From positions 26,855,501-26,919,500 of the forward strand of contig NC_088303.1 in the NCBI RefSeq assembly GCF_032854445.1: DNA of 64,000 bases, given 5' to 3'. Both the position numbers and the translations under genes were made by a program. This document shows, in pieces, positions 12,880-23,734 of the stretch; positions within the stretch are counted from its first letter, which is position 1; every line of letters starts with the position of its first letter. The stretch is from Liolophura sinensis. Lineage: Eukaryota > Mollusca > Polyplacophora > Chitonida > Chitonidae. The notes beneath the pieces were generated by a model. It had not been told where the DNA came from and did no database searches. It saw only the letters and a program-made list of their open reading frames with translations.

Positions 12880-13580
12880 GGACCCGCTAAGGAAAGAACT
12901 CATGCGCCCGTGACAGCAACGGGTGTACTTTCTCTGATGAATGAACTCATGTAATTGTAACAACAGTGCATTAACTCTCAACAAGGAATGAGCTCTTGCA
13001 CCTGTGAAAAGAAAGTATGTACTTGTCCTAACGAATGAGCTCATGCAATTGTGACAACAACGCATGCAGACTTCCTAAAAAATAATCTCATGCAACTGTG
13101 AGAACAACGCACGTTGTCTTCCTAAAGAATGAGCTCATGCAACTGTGAGAACAACCCACCTACCCTTCTTAAAGAATGAGCTCATGCAACTGTGAGAACA
13201 ACCCACCTACCCTTCTTAAAGAATGAGCTCATGCAACTGTGAGAACAACCCACCTACCCTTCTTAAAGAATGAGCTCATGCAACTGTGAGAACAACCCAC
13301 CTACCCTTCTTAAAGAATGAGCTCATGCAACTGTGAGAACAACCCACCTACCCTTCTTAAAGAATGAGCTCATGCAACTGTGAGAACAACCCACCTACCC
13401 TTCTTAAAGAATGAGCTCATGTAATTGTGATAACAACGCACACACCCTCTCTAATGAATGAGCTCATGTACATGTAGCAACAACACACACACCCTCTCAA
13501 AGTAATGAGCACATGCACTACGTAATGAGCACACGCACTACGTAATGAGCACATGCACTATTTCATGAGCAGATGCACTA
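12880..13580. repeat. 47-bp minisatellite in intron 1 of peptide gene 3
   Basis: The unit contains 'aatgagctcatgcaactgtg' followed by 'agaacaacccacctacc'. About six copies near 13110-13430 are almost identical and the flanking ones are diverged. At 13500-13580 a separate 20-bp unit ('aatgagcacatgcactacgt') repeats about four times. Single diverged units also occur in intron 1 of gene 4 (about 18780-18870 and 19405-19500), so the repeat predates that duplication. Confidence 0.88.
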
Positions 13581-13709
13581 AGCACAGAGCAAGAATATCT
13601 AAGATAAGCCGTAACAGTAAATGTGTTTAAGAACAACAAACATGTTCCTTTACACTGGTCGATAATATATTAAGGGAAAAGAAAATGAAAAAATTTCTGT
13701 ATTACTTAC

Positions 13710-13880
13710 AAAGTCAGGTACACTGAAGTGGTGTGGAGGATGGTGTTGAAATCGTTTCCAGGATAATGGTGTGGAAGACGTGTTTGCAGCATCAGTTTTA
13801 TAGACTCAAAAGATCACGCCTGACTGACTTTCAGTCCCTTAGGTTGTTATCATTTACACAACCTCAACATCGATTGGCTG
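13710..13880 (-). promoter_or_regulatory. Promoter and non-coding first exon of peptide gene 3
   Basis: Minus-strand order: CCAAT box (attgg at 13873-13877 on the plus strand), conserved 'gtcagtcaggcgtgatc' at 13828-13812, TATAAAA at 13802-13796, leader exon ending at 13710, then donor GTAAGTAA. The CCAAT-TATA distance is 75 bases, the same as in gene 2. Confidence 0.82.
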
Positions 13881-14573
13881 AAATCTGTCAACCTATAGCC
13901 AGAGGACACCAGATATCAAGAGAGGTTAGATCTCAATAAGAAAGTGATAAAAAAGATATGAGTACAAATAAAAACAAAATGCAATTAGCTGATAGTTACT
14001 AATCTAGGCCCCGGGGCATGCACGACGTTGTACTGTGCCAGACTTCTCTTTATTTGTTTTACATCCCACATGCGTTGCATCCCTTACACAGATATATCAA
14101 GAACCAAGACATTATACACGTTTGTAGCATATTTGTAACTGATATGTCGAGGTAATTTTAGGTAAACATTTGCATGCCCAGAAAATGTGACACGGTAAAT
14201 ATGAAGTCTTTACGACAGATGCCAAAATTTCCTCTAATTTGAGCTGTTAAATTTTATCTATACGTAGACACAAATTCTTTTCGGATATATCTCTATACAT
14301 TCTACATCCGTTGCATCTTTTGTACAGATACATCAAGAACAAAAAGCGCTATACATGTTTGTACGATATTGTAATTTATATGTAGCGAGAAACGTTATTG
14401 TGCGATTACTCTCAGGGAAAGACCTTATACTTTTTATGGTATTTTTGGATACATAGAAAATATTTATAAATATAATTATATTTCAAGTGACGCCAAACTT
14501 ACCTCTGATTTGTTCTGTTCATTTATAGTTTTTTTTCGAATGTAAACGAAAGTGCCATACTTGTTCATGGGTC
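13881..14573. other. Gene-free stretch upstream of peptide gene 3
   Basis: Two loosely similar segments ('cagatatatcaagaac' near 14091 and 'cagatacatcaagaac' near 14328) suggest an old internal duplication. No exon is supported. Confidence 0.45.
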
Positions 14574-14575
14574 AA

Positions 14576-14790
14576 GTCATAAAACCATCGGGTCGAGGAT
14601 TTAATCCGTCCGCTCCGGTTTTCCACCACCCATAAACCAGCGGGTCGAGGATTTAATCCGTCCGCTCCGGATTTTCGCCCCCCATAAAACAGCGGGTCCA
14701 GGATTTATTCCGTCCGCTCCAGTTTTCCTCCACCCATAAACCAGCGGGTAGGGGATTTAATCCGTCCGCTCCGGTTTTCCCCCACCCATA
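14576..14790. repeat. About 52-bp tandem repeat, 4 copies
   Basis: The unit includes 'gcgggtcgaggatttaatcc' then 'gtccgctccggttttcc' and 'acccataaa'. It resembles an amplified internal SINE segment, because a SINE-like tail ('cttgagtatggcgtttaac') follows directly at about 14830-14860. Confidence 0.85.
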
Positions 14791-14972
14791 AAACTGGTTT
14801 GCCAAATAGTACAAGTGAACAAATCTTGAGTATGGCGTTTAACAGCAATGAATTCAAATGGGACGGAATTGGTAAAATAGCGTGGCCTCTGTGGTCGAGT
14901 GGTAAGCGTGCTAGCACAGCATGAAGGCCCAGGAGCCTTTCACCAAAACGATTGCTGAGAGTTCAAGAACTA
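14791..14972 (+). mobile_element. SINE tail variant followed by a separate tRNA-like head
   Basis: A tail 'acaagtgaacaaatcttgag' plus 'tatggcgtttaacagc' ends near 14860. A tRNA-like head then begins near 14880, with A box 'gtggtcgagtggtaagcg' and B box 'gagttcaagaac', and the family A word 'cccaggagcctttcacc'. There is no complete element. Confidence 0.6.
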
Positions 14973-16394
14973 CATGTATATTAACTATTTTTAATGTATG
15001 TTTCAACTTTTAAACATTTTTTTTGGTTTATTTTAAATGCATGAGCATGTGTTTCCCGTTTGATCTGATTTTGAATGTTAACATTCTCAGATCGTGTTAG
15101 AAGGATCATAGAATCATATGGCCGAAATACTGTTTGCCCTAAGCCGTTGATGGTGACCCTCTAACGTAAAATCTCAGGCGACAGTAGGTCGTGGCGGCAA
15201 GGTGAACCTGAATCCGACCATTATTCGTCGGAAAGGTTGACGGAGTGCCATTCCTGAAACTTCACTGGGGACTGTTTTCTTTTCAGAGCATATGACCGAT
15301 ACCTTGCCAAACCTGGCATCGTATAAATGAAAAATGCATGAATTCGGTGTTAATTTATTTATTTGATCGGTTTTTTACATTCTACACTCAGGAATAATAG
15401 CAATTTATTAAATAAATAATTAAATAGATAAATAAAATAAAAAAGTAAAGAAAAAAGTCTTAGCTTAGTTCAAATTCGCGAACTCATTCAAGAGATAACT
15501 GTTTTTCCTGGAGATTCCATTGGTTTTCACGGTGAGCGAATTCACTTTCACGGTGAAAAATTCGGCCGTTGATTCGCAGAACGACGCTCAACACAAACCA
15601 CCAAAGAACTGAGATATGCGAAGAAAAGCAGTCACCAGTCACTGACGAAGAAAAGATGCAAAAAATGTTCCAAGCAAATTAGGGAAAACAGTATTCAAAT
15701 CGTGTACCATGCTAGTATATAAGTTGTCAACAATCAAAATTAGTGTCTCAGCTGCGCTTTCATTGCAACTGTTCACGTATCCAAAACGTGGCGATCTAAT
15801 TCAACTTGATGAATATACTGTAACTAGCCCCGGATTAAGCACAATTAGACACAGTTATGAAGCAAAATTCCAGGGATTTAGAACGCTTTGTTCATATTTA
15901 CTTATAAGATAATTATACACATTGTACAGTTGAAGAAAGTGATGGCATTTGATGGAATAACCATCAAATTGACACACCAGATTTTGCAGTAATAATTTGT
16001 GATGTTGACTGAAATCGTCACTAAACACACAGGATCTAACAAATACTACAAGGTGGGACATGTGCATGCCACATGCAGGACCCTTCGGCATACTGTTATC
16101 CAAGTAAGAAGACTTCAGAATGTTAAAATTGAAACTTTCCCTCTTATCATATATTCTCCGAGATTGGTCTTCGGATAAATACGTGTCAAGATTACTTGCA
16201 CCATCTGAAGAGTGTGCGAAGGTGGCGTTTCCTTACACACATGTCCATTAGCCCTGTTTGATCCGATTAACGAAGTCGTGATCATGATCATGCCGTCATG
16301 ATACGGCCGTTATACTGTCATGTTTGCTCATTGCTTTTTGAATCCGGACCTTCAGGTCCAAAATACAACACTCCCAGCCGATCTAAAAAAAAAC
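14973..16394. other. Gene-free stretch
   Basis: AT-rich sequence with a short (AAAT)n-like patch near 15400-15440. I find no exon with supporting splice sites. Confidence 0.45.
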
Positions 16395-16745
16395 CAACTT
16401 CCGCATAGAGCGGTCACGTGGCAGTATTCTCACAAAAATCCCTTGACGGCCTCCTGAGGTTAGATCGTGGATTGTCACAAAAATACCTTGACTGCCTGTT
16501 GAGGTTAGAGCGTGGATTCTCACAAAGAGTCCTTGACTGCCTCCTGAGGTTAGATCGTGGATTCTCATAAAGAGCCCTTGACTGTCTGCTGAGGTTAGAT
16601 CGTGGATTGTCACAAAAATACCTTGACTGCCTGCTGAGGTTAGATCGTGGGTTTTCACAAAGAGTCCTTGACTGCCTCCTGAGGTCAGACCGTGGGTTCT
16701 CACAAAGAGTCCTTGACTGCCTGCTGAGGTTAGATCGTGGTTATT
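16395..16745. repeat. 45-bp minisatellite, about 7.7 copies
   Basis: The unit contains 'tcacaaagagtccttgactg' and 'cctgctgaggttagatcgtg'. A 137-residue minus-strand frame with 15-residue periodicity runs through it because 45 is divisible by three. I regard it as incidental. Confidence 0.88.
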
Positions 16746-17843
16746 TATTTTTCTAAGCCAGCAAACGAAAGTGGGATTCGATTTTAGCAAGCACATGGTT
16801 AATGATCCGAATGGCCGATCTCTTTCCGCAAGGCTCTCGGATATCCAGCCTGATGCACATTCAGTCTTTGGCTACGTTGACATTTTTGAACATTTTAAAA
16901 TATTGAAATCTTATGAATATATTGATATTCGCATTGAAACATATACTGGTGTGAAAATAATGAATATATTAACAATATATTCTTTCGTTTCACTCATCTG
17001 AATTTCTTGCCATTATATTATGCTTATGTGTGAGAATGGCAGTCTACAAATACGATAGTTATTAAACTTTTAGCTATTTAGCCGTTTCAACCAGTTTCAT
17101 TTCTCAGTTCGGTTCCTGCGGGTGTACAGACAGATTAGAAAGAGTTCGAATCCCACCGATGCGGTAATATTAGCAACGTGTTTATTATGCTTCAAATCGT
17201 TCAAAATTGGAAGCAATCGTGTCTCTTTTGCTAGATATTCTAGAGATATTGGCGCACCATTCGATATTAGACTTCATGTACAGAAATAATTCAAACAAGA
17301 AATGAGATCTTCGCTATGGGAAGAACTTTAAGCTATGCGCATGCAATTAAATTTCACTAATACGACTACAGTCATTTTTATCGGTGATTCAGCGGATTAA
17401 ACTAAAAGCTTGTTGCAAGTAAATGACAAAGCTTTCCACGTGTCACGCGCAGATGTTGGCCGGCCGAACTGGGACTAGTGGGCCTATATTTGTCTTAATG
17501 ATGGAAAGTAAGTCGTCTTCAAAACACAAGGATAAACTAACCGATCTGCCGACGACGTCGATTGCGTACTGCCACCCAGGTCAGTAAAATAGTTGTGGTA
17601 AACAGTTAACCATACAAGATTTCTCGTCCGAGGCTGGGTGGCCTAAACCTGGGTGACTTTCGTTCGTGGCAATTATAGGTTTGACACCTTGATGCGAACT
17701 GAATATGAATGGATGTTCCTAAAGAAAACCAACGGTAGCCAGCATTATGGAGAGTCCGGGGAAAACCCACTGCCATACGCAGGTTTTGTGTCATTTAGGA
17801 GGCCATATTCTCTTCAGTCTAGATTATCAGTAGGATTCGGTTG
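16746..17843. other. Gene-free stretch with SINE-like scraps
   Basis: Near 17700-17800 a degraded 'gccagcattatgg' and 'ggggaaaacccac' recall family A in reverse. Nothing else is identifiable. Confidence 0.4.
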
Positions 17844-17892
17844 TTATTCTTGAGTACGACGTAAAACACCAATCAGGTAAAAATAAAAATAA
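17844..17892 (+). mobile_element. SINE family A tail fragment
   Basis: The 'attcttgagtacgacgtaaa' tail with 'acaccaatcaggtaaaaat' is all that remains. Confidence 0.7.
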
Positions 17893-18252
17893 CATGACTG
17901 AATAAAGGGAAAGAACAAACCTCACACAAGGATCTCTAACTTATCTTTTCCACACAGGTTAACACAAATAAAAACAAAAACTTTCTGTACCAGGCTGTAA
18001 ATTTATTAAAACTTAGATGTTTTAGTGCTTGAAATAAGCATCAAATAAAATGGTCAAAATGGTGTAGAAATGATCGAACCTATTTTAGAAGATCGCACAT
18101 GTATGCGTAGAAACAAGTGAGGTTGAAAAAAGTGAGGCGTACAGAATTTACTCTTCCACTAAAATACCATTACGTAATCAAGCAAAGGTCTGATCACATG
18201 GTATTATCATGTAACCTTCCGGAGTATCAAGATGGCTGTCGTTCCAAAGTTA

Positions 18253-18720
18253 TCAATTATTCTCTTCTCTGTCTTCTTCCTCTTTCTCTCCTGGTTCATC
18301 GGCTACAAAAAATAAACAATACTTTTAATAATATATATGGTATTAACTAGAATACAGATATGTTACAAAACCGAGAGGATTTGTAACTAAGTATTATGAT
18401 ATATCGTATTAACTAGAATAAATACGTATGAATAAAAAACTCTATCTTCTGATTCAGATATTGTCAATGTTTCTTGTCACATTTGGACAATACCGCAAAA
18501 CTGACAATAAAATTAAATGTTTCCTTCAAATCTGAACTTAACAAAGTATCTGGCCCTTACAGCAATCTCTCTTGACGATTTTGTGAGGAGCATCGTTCAA
18601 GAATTTCTCGGCATCTCTCTTCTGTAGGCGAAGCTCACGATTCATCTTACCGGCCTCTACGGTCACGTGACTGATCATGAGCAGTGCACATGCGAGGATG
18701 AGAATGACGGCTGTCTTCAT
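18253..18720 (-). CDS. Secreted acidic peptide precursor, paralog 4 (two coding exons)
   Basis: Predicted 69-residue secreted precursor, function unknown. Coding exon 1 is 18720-18561: signal peptide MKTAVILILACALLMISH, cut expected after Val-Glu-Ala, prosegment with Lys-Arg at 34-35 and 50-51, then Asp-Cys and donor GTAAGG in phase 1. The exon starts at 18729 after a CAG acceptor. Coding exon 2 is 18302-18253 after acceptor TTTTTTGTAG and gives a Glu/Asp-rich tail (net about -8 with the Asp-Cys), ending TGA. AATAAA lies at 18007-18002. The promoter/leader exon is at 19735-19644. Intron 1 (about 914 bases) carries a MITE with a SINE nested in it. The signal/prosegment exon differs from gene 3 at only a few residues, while the tails differ at most positions. 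Confidence 0.85.
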
Positions 18721-18869
18721 GACGATAACCTGAGGGTGATAAAACAAACAGATGAACTATGTGTAACAACGGGCGTACTCATTCTGAGGAAGATACTTAT
18801 GTAACAGTGACAACTACAGATGGACTTTCTCTGAAGGAATGAGCTTATGCACATATGACAACAACCCAA

Positions 18870-19400
18870 ACTCAGAAAAATTAATGTGTTAATTTTAACA
18901 GGAAATCTGATGCCTGAGTGATTTAAGAATGTATTCTGTTATTATATCGCAATATTCTGTCATATTCAATTAAATATCCTGTTAGTCTAAATGAATCTTT
19001 ATGTGATTTAATAGAATACCAGTGTTATATTTAACAGAAGCTCAGTCGGTTAGCGCCCTAGCGCAGCGTAATGACCCAGGAGCCTCTCACCAATGCGGTC
19101 GCTGTGAGTTCAAGTCCAGCTCATGCTGGCTTTCTCTCCGGCCGTAAGTGGGAAGGTCTGCCAGCAACCTGCGGATGGTCGTGGGTTTCCCCCGGGCTGT
19201 GCCCGGTTTCCACCCACCATAATGCTGGCCGCCGTCGTATAAGTGAAATATTCTTGAGTACGGCGTAAAACACCAATCAAAAAAAAAAAAAAAAAAAAAA
19301 AAATATTTAACAGAACAATCTGCTGCAATAGCAGAATTACATTCAAGCACCATTCAGACAACAGATTTTCTGTTAAAATTAACACATTAATTTTTGAGTG
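18870..19400. mobile_element. MITE-like element with 39-40-bp terminal inverted repeats
   Basis: The ends 18870-18909 and 19362-19400 are inverted copies, about 37 of 40 bases alike, with core 'ttaatgtgttaattttaac'. Without the nested SINE the element is about 255 bases and has no coding capacity. A related half-element lies at about 22145-22235. No clear target duplication could be fixed. Confidence 0.8.
19040..19302 (+). mobile_element. SINE family A, full length with target-site duplication
   Basis: The head 'gctcagtcggttagcgcc' is A-box-like and 'gtgagttcaagtccagc' is B-box-like. The GC-rich body and 'gaaatattcttgagtacggc' tail then run into poly(A). A perfect 13-base duplication, atatttaacagaa, flanks it at 19027-19039 and 19303-19315. 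It is the best reference copy in the window and looks recent. It lies in the MITE within intron 1 of peptide gene 4, antisense to the gene. Confidence 0.95.
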
Positions 19401-19643
19401 CATGTATTTTCTTTGAAGAATGAGCTTAGGCACCTGATACAACAACACAAGTACAAGGAATGGGATCTTGCACCTGTGACAACAACGCACCTAACTTTTT
19501 TTACCAATCAGTAATGAGGAAGAATATCTAATTTAAGTGATAACAGTAGGTGTGTTTAAGAACAACGTACATGTCCCTTTACATGACGAAAGATACAGAT
19601 TACGATAAAAAATAAATTGTCAAAAGTCTTATATAAAACTTAC

Positions 19644-19810
19644 TAGGTCAGATACACTGAAGAAGTCTGGAGGATACGCTGGAATCTTTCCCAAATTAAT
19701 GGTATGTCAGTTCTGTTCGGAGCATCAGTTTTATAGTGATAACTGGTCACATCTGACTGACTTCTAGTCCCTGGAGTCGTTAACATCCGCGCTCACCGTT
19801 GATTGGCTGA
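19644..19810 (-). promoter_or_regulatory. Promoter and non-coding first exon of peptide gene 4
   Basis: Minus-strand order: CCAAT box (attgg at 19802-19806), conserved 'gtcagtcagatgtgacc' at about 19761-19743, TATAAAA at 19735-19729, leader ending at 19644, donor GTAAGTTT. CCAAT-TATA spacing is 71 bases. Confidence 0.82.
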
Positions 19811-20240
19811 AGTCTGTACACCTATGACCAGAAGGCAATGAAAGATAAGAGAGGTTGTATATCAGTGAGAAAGCGATTAAAGTGGGGAAAAAAAATAAAA
19901 AATACAATTCGTTGATAGTTTCTAATCTATGTATCATTGGGATTTCACCTTATTACTTGTACTCGATATACCTGATGCATTCTTTGCACAGAAAAAAGCA
20001 TCAATGACAAAAGCGTTGTATGTGTTTTAGTATATCTTGTTATTAATACATGGAGGAAACTTTAGGTAAGCATTTGTTTTTGTATGCACAGACTCCTAAA
20101 AGTGTTTACGACCTATGTCAAAATTACCTCAAATGTGAGCTATTAAATTATATACATAGACACAAAGGGGAGCTGATTACAAATTAAAAGGGCTATACTT
20201 GTTCACATGTCTATTTTAAGAAGGTACATTTCATCTCGGA
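19811..20240. other. Gene-free stretch upstream of peptide gene 4
   Basis: AT-rich. Nothing identifiable before the foldback-like element begins near 20245. Confidence 0.45.
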
Positions 20241-20244
20241 TATA

Positions 20245-20740
20245 TCTCTTTAAAAGCAAAGAACACACTGGCAAGAAGTAAATGTCAGATGAAAGACCAT
20301 TGAATATTGTCCAGGAAAACAGTTTGATTTATTTTTTAAGAATATTTTTCGATATAGTAAAATGTATTTAAGTCTTTGGATTCTACTGTGACAATTTCTG
20401 AACATGTTGGAACCAATGATGTCACCTCAGCATTTTGCCACTTGACACATACAGATTGCTATATTTCATCATTCAAAATGCATCTTCATTTAGGGCTACG
20501 AATGCATTCAACAAATGGGCCTGAAACGAACTATTTCAAGCCAGAAATCTGGCTGTGACGTCATTCATACCCTCTGTGTCCTAATAGACCACCTTAGAAT
20601 CCTATGTTTTAAATGCATTTTAGTCAGATAGAAAAACTCTAAATAAATAAATCAAACTATTTTCCTGGACAGTGTTTAATGGTCTTTCATCTGATAAATA
20701 CTTCATTTTAGTATATTCTTTACCTTTAAGAGTAATGGCA
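20245..20740. mobile_element. Foldback/MITE-like element with long imperfect inverted arms
   Basis: The arm near 20277-20350 ('cagatgaaagaccatt', 'gtccaggaaaacagtttg') matches the reverse complement of 20628-20702. A second pair ('taaaatgtatttaa' near 20360 and its inverse near 20612) extends the symmetry inward. No transposase is present. Confidence 0.7.
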
Positions 20741-22144
20741 ATCTTTATAAAACAGTGGATACGGCTTTTACTCTTTATCCTACGGTTTTCTTCGTCATCC
20801 CTAAAATTTATCGTCATATTGTATGTCAAAAACTTTCGAGTATGGCGTTTAACAGCAATGAATTCAAATGGGGTCAAATCTAAAAATGGTGTGTTTTGCA
20901 TTAGCGAGTGTTGTCCGTCAAATTCTTCTATATGTGTGCAGTTAGAACAATGTATAACATTCAAAGAGTTCACAAGCATTTTCCAAGCAAGTTTGTTTTT
21001 TAAATTGACTACGCCGAGAATCAAAGAACAATTCAATACATGGAAAGGGGGCAGGTTATGACCAAATAGTCAAGGTGCTTACTTTTCAGTCGAAATGTCA
21101 CATATTACGCGGGGTTCAATCCCACCCGTCGACAAGTAACTTTCTAGATTCCTAAGCTTTCATAGTTCCAAGGGCCTTAAGTTCAACGGTGCTGTATTGT
21201 ACGGTTAATCATGAAGCTCGCTGAAGATCATTTACTTTCCACCTATACAACAAATGTTAGACGTTGAAAGTTCATCAATAACTCGCCAAAGGTAGATGGT
21301 TTAATCCTGTTTTCTAAAATACTGTAAAAAAACTAAAATCTGTCCAAACTTCTGTCAAGGTTCTTTATTTTATTTTTAAATAACGTCAAACAACAATTAT
21401 CGTTTCTATCCAACACAATTGCATGTAAGGCTATATCTATTTTAATATACTATTATATACTGCATGTAAAATGGAGATCAATATCATTCTTCTGAAGTTC
21501 TTCAGGAATTCAGAGAATGTCGTAAACATGACGTCATCGATCGTAAACATTTCGCAACTTGTTCTTCACTTCTGTTCTTGGTTTCCTCGACTATCTCAGA
21601 TACAACGCCTACACGATAAATTTAGTTAGCATATAACTGCATAGATACATTGTATTTACAGAGGAAAATAAATTTATAGATACATAACAATTAATAAATA
21701 TGAAAAACATACGGACAAGCAAAAGGTAATTGGCCTTGTTTTTCTCGCATGAAAAGTGTTTGTCAAGATTTGTGTATATCTTCCTGTTTGTTATTCAGCT
21801 CTTTTCACAGCAGGTCTCATAGCTGTTCATTAGTTTTGCTAGATTCTTTTTCAGTTCATAATTATTTAATCAGGAAAATATCATGCCACAAGTCTAAAGT
21901 ACATGTGAATGTCCACTCCGTTACTCCATGCACTAAATTGGTTTCTGCAAGTACACATTTCCCTAAGTTCAGAGTGCGAGACCAGTCTTTCTGTTATGTG
22001 ATCATCGAGTATGTTAGAGTCGACATAATAGTATAACCATGCTCAGGTGTAACAGTTTCTTTTTGCAGTTTCCCACGAAGATGCCGTGAATATCGGGAAA
22101 CTATTACGGTGTGAACAGTGTGAACGACTACTGCGAACGAATAC
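20741..22144. other. Gene-free stretch
   Basis: Contains a SINE tail variant near 20836-20880 ('gagtatggcgtttaacagc') and a B-box-like 'ggggttcaatcccacccg' near 21112-21130, both repeat debris. A 30-codon open stretch after a good acceptor at 22068 was considered but is too short to support. Confidence 0.4.
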
Positions 22145-22245
22145 TGGGAAGAAAAAATAATCTGTTAAATTTAACAGAATAACAGAATACATTCATAGTA
22201 TCACTCAGTTAACAGACTTTCTGTTAAAACTAACAGTCCTCTCTG
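22145..22245. mobile_element. Half of a MITE related to 18870-19400
   Basis: 'aacagactttctgttaaaac' and the flanking 'cagaatacattcatag' follow the order of the right half of the MITE in gene 4's intron. The element is truncated by the SINE next to it. Confidence 0.55.
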
Positions 22246-22256
22246 GACGCACGTAC

Positions 22257-22406
22257 ATGAGAATATCTTCCAGCAACCTGCGCACAGTCGGTTGTTCCCC
22301 ACGGGCTCTATCCGTTTTTCTCCCACCATAATGCTAGCCGCTGTCGTATAAGTGAAATATTCTTGAGTAAGGCGTAAAACACCAATCATATAAATAAAAA
22401 TAAAAT
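22257..22406 (+). mobile_element. SINE family A, 5'-truncated
   Basis: The body and tail in order, ending 'gtaaaacaccaatcatataa' with an A-rich end. Confidence 0.85.
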
Positions 22407-23407
22407 TAAGATATTATTTTTTGCGTGCACAGCATACCAAGTAAAACCAAGTTAACCAATCCTGAAGACCCAACAAGTACAAAGACCTAATAAAACACTC
22501 CACTAAACAGTATACAGTACGTAGACTTTGGTTTTAATCCAAGGACTATTCATCAAAGCCCGTTTTCCTATACATTTTGATTTCCGCAGTTTTAAAACAT
22601 TTAACATTTAAGCGTATATGAGATTGTAATAAATTGTTAATTTAGTATCGTTATAGATGGTATAGCCAACTGAAAAAGTTCAAATGTCTATTTGTAGTCT
22701 GTATGTAGTGTTTGACCCTTTCAAGTCCTGATTTAGAGATGAAGGAAGTCGTGCCCCAAAATATAACTAGCACAGGACATAACTATATCTTAATATTTTT
22801 TGTGCAAACGAACACTTTTGGGTCATGACTTCCTCAGAGTTAAAACAATAAGTTTGCCTTTTGATTTGCAAGACTTCTCTTTTACCTTGATATGGACTAT
22901 ATAAATACCATCTAATAACGTTCGCTGGATGTGATGTATAACATATAGGGGATAGCTTTTGCAAAACAGGAACATCCTTGGTTCGAGTCAAGATTTTGTT
23001 GTAAATATTTGTTTTGGTCTTCATTTTGGAAACGATAACAAATAATTTAAAGATTTTGTAATACTGTTTGGGAAGAAATTCATACAGTATTTATGTGGTA
23101 TTTCCATGTGTAGATATATATGGAGTTAAGCAGACTGAACGTGTGACCGCCGTAATGACACTGTCTACCTTTAGCTGCTTGGTAGTTACTAGCGCTGACG
23201 CGACCTTCAGGCAAATTGGCTTGTTAGACGAGGAACTTTGATGATAGCGGTTTGTGGTTTTCCAGTGTTTTTATTTTATTTTATTATTTTTTTTGGCGGT
23301 TTACCGATAATTGACAATTGTCACATTGGTTTTTCTCTAACACGTTCTTTTCGCTGCTGTCTTCCTGTATCACCCTCGTTATTTTGTCGCGTATTTTTTG
23401 TCATTAT
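22407..23407. other. Gene-free stretch
   Basis: No exon supported. The minus-strand frame at 22767-23024 has no start context or domain. Confidence 0.4.
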
Positions 23408-23555
23408 GCATGCTTGGGTTTGTATGTCGTACTTAACTGTTCAGTCATATTACAACGAGGAGTCATTAGGTATGTGCCGTCAATGAAGGGTCATGCTGAA
23501 GACACCAGATATGACACACCACCCAGTCACATTAAACCGACACCGGGCCAACTAA
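23408..23555 (-). mobile_element. SINE family C, 3' half
   Basis: The reverse complement reads 'ggcccggtgtcggtttaatg', then a decayed body and 'gtacgacatacaaaccc', matching the second half of the copies at 12160 and 36155. Confidence 0.65.
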
Positions 23556-23655
23556 TCCTGCTAGAAAACAGCCTTCTGGAACATTTGTATGTCACAAATA
23601 TTCACTATAACCATGTTTCTGCAAGACGCCATGCACACACGTAAGCCCTTACGAG

Positions 23656-23656
<1 letters not shown>

Positions 23657-23730
<74 letters not shown>
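23657..23730. repeat. (TA)n tract, about 37 dinucleotides
   Basis: A pure TA run directly abutting the left arm of the 30-bp inverted repeat at 23731. Confidence 0.95.

Positions 23731-23734
<4 letters not shown>

Noticed and set aside
14885-14972. tRNA gene from A- and B-box-like words (also at 7035-7235, 19040, 30973)
   Set aside because: The boxes belong to SINE heads. No closed acceptor stem or proper anticodon arm could be drawn.
16383-16796. 137-residue minus-strand frame with a 15-residue repeat
   Set aside because: Produced by a 45-bp minisatellite. The non-repeat ends show nothing coding-like.
20620-21061. Overlapping 138- and 129-residue frames on opposite strands
   Set aside because: They span one arm of a foldback element and a SINE tail. 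No homology or splice support.
22069-22160. 30-codon open stretch after a pyrimidine-rich acceptor
   Set aside because: Too short, with no upstream exon or poly(A) signal that fits.
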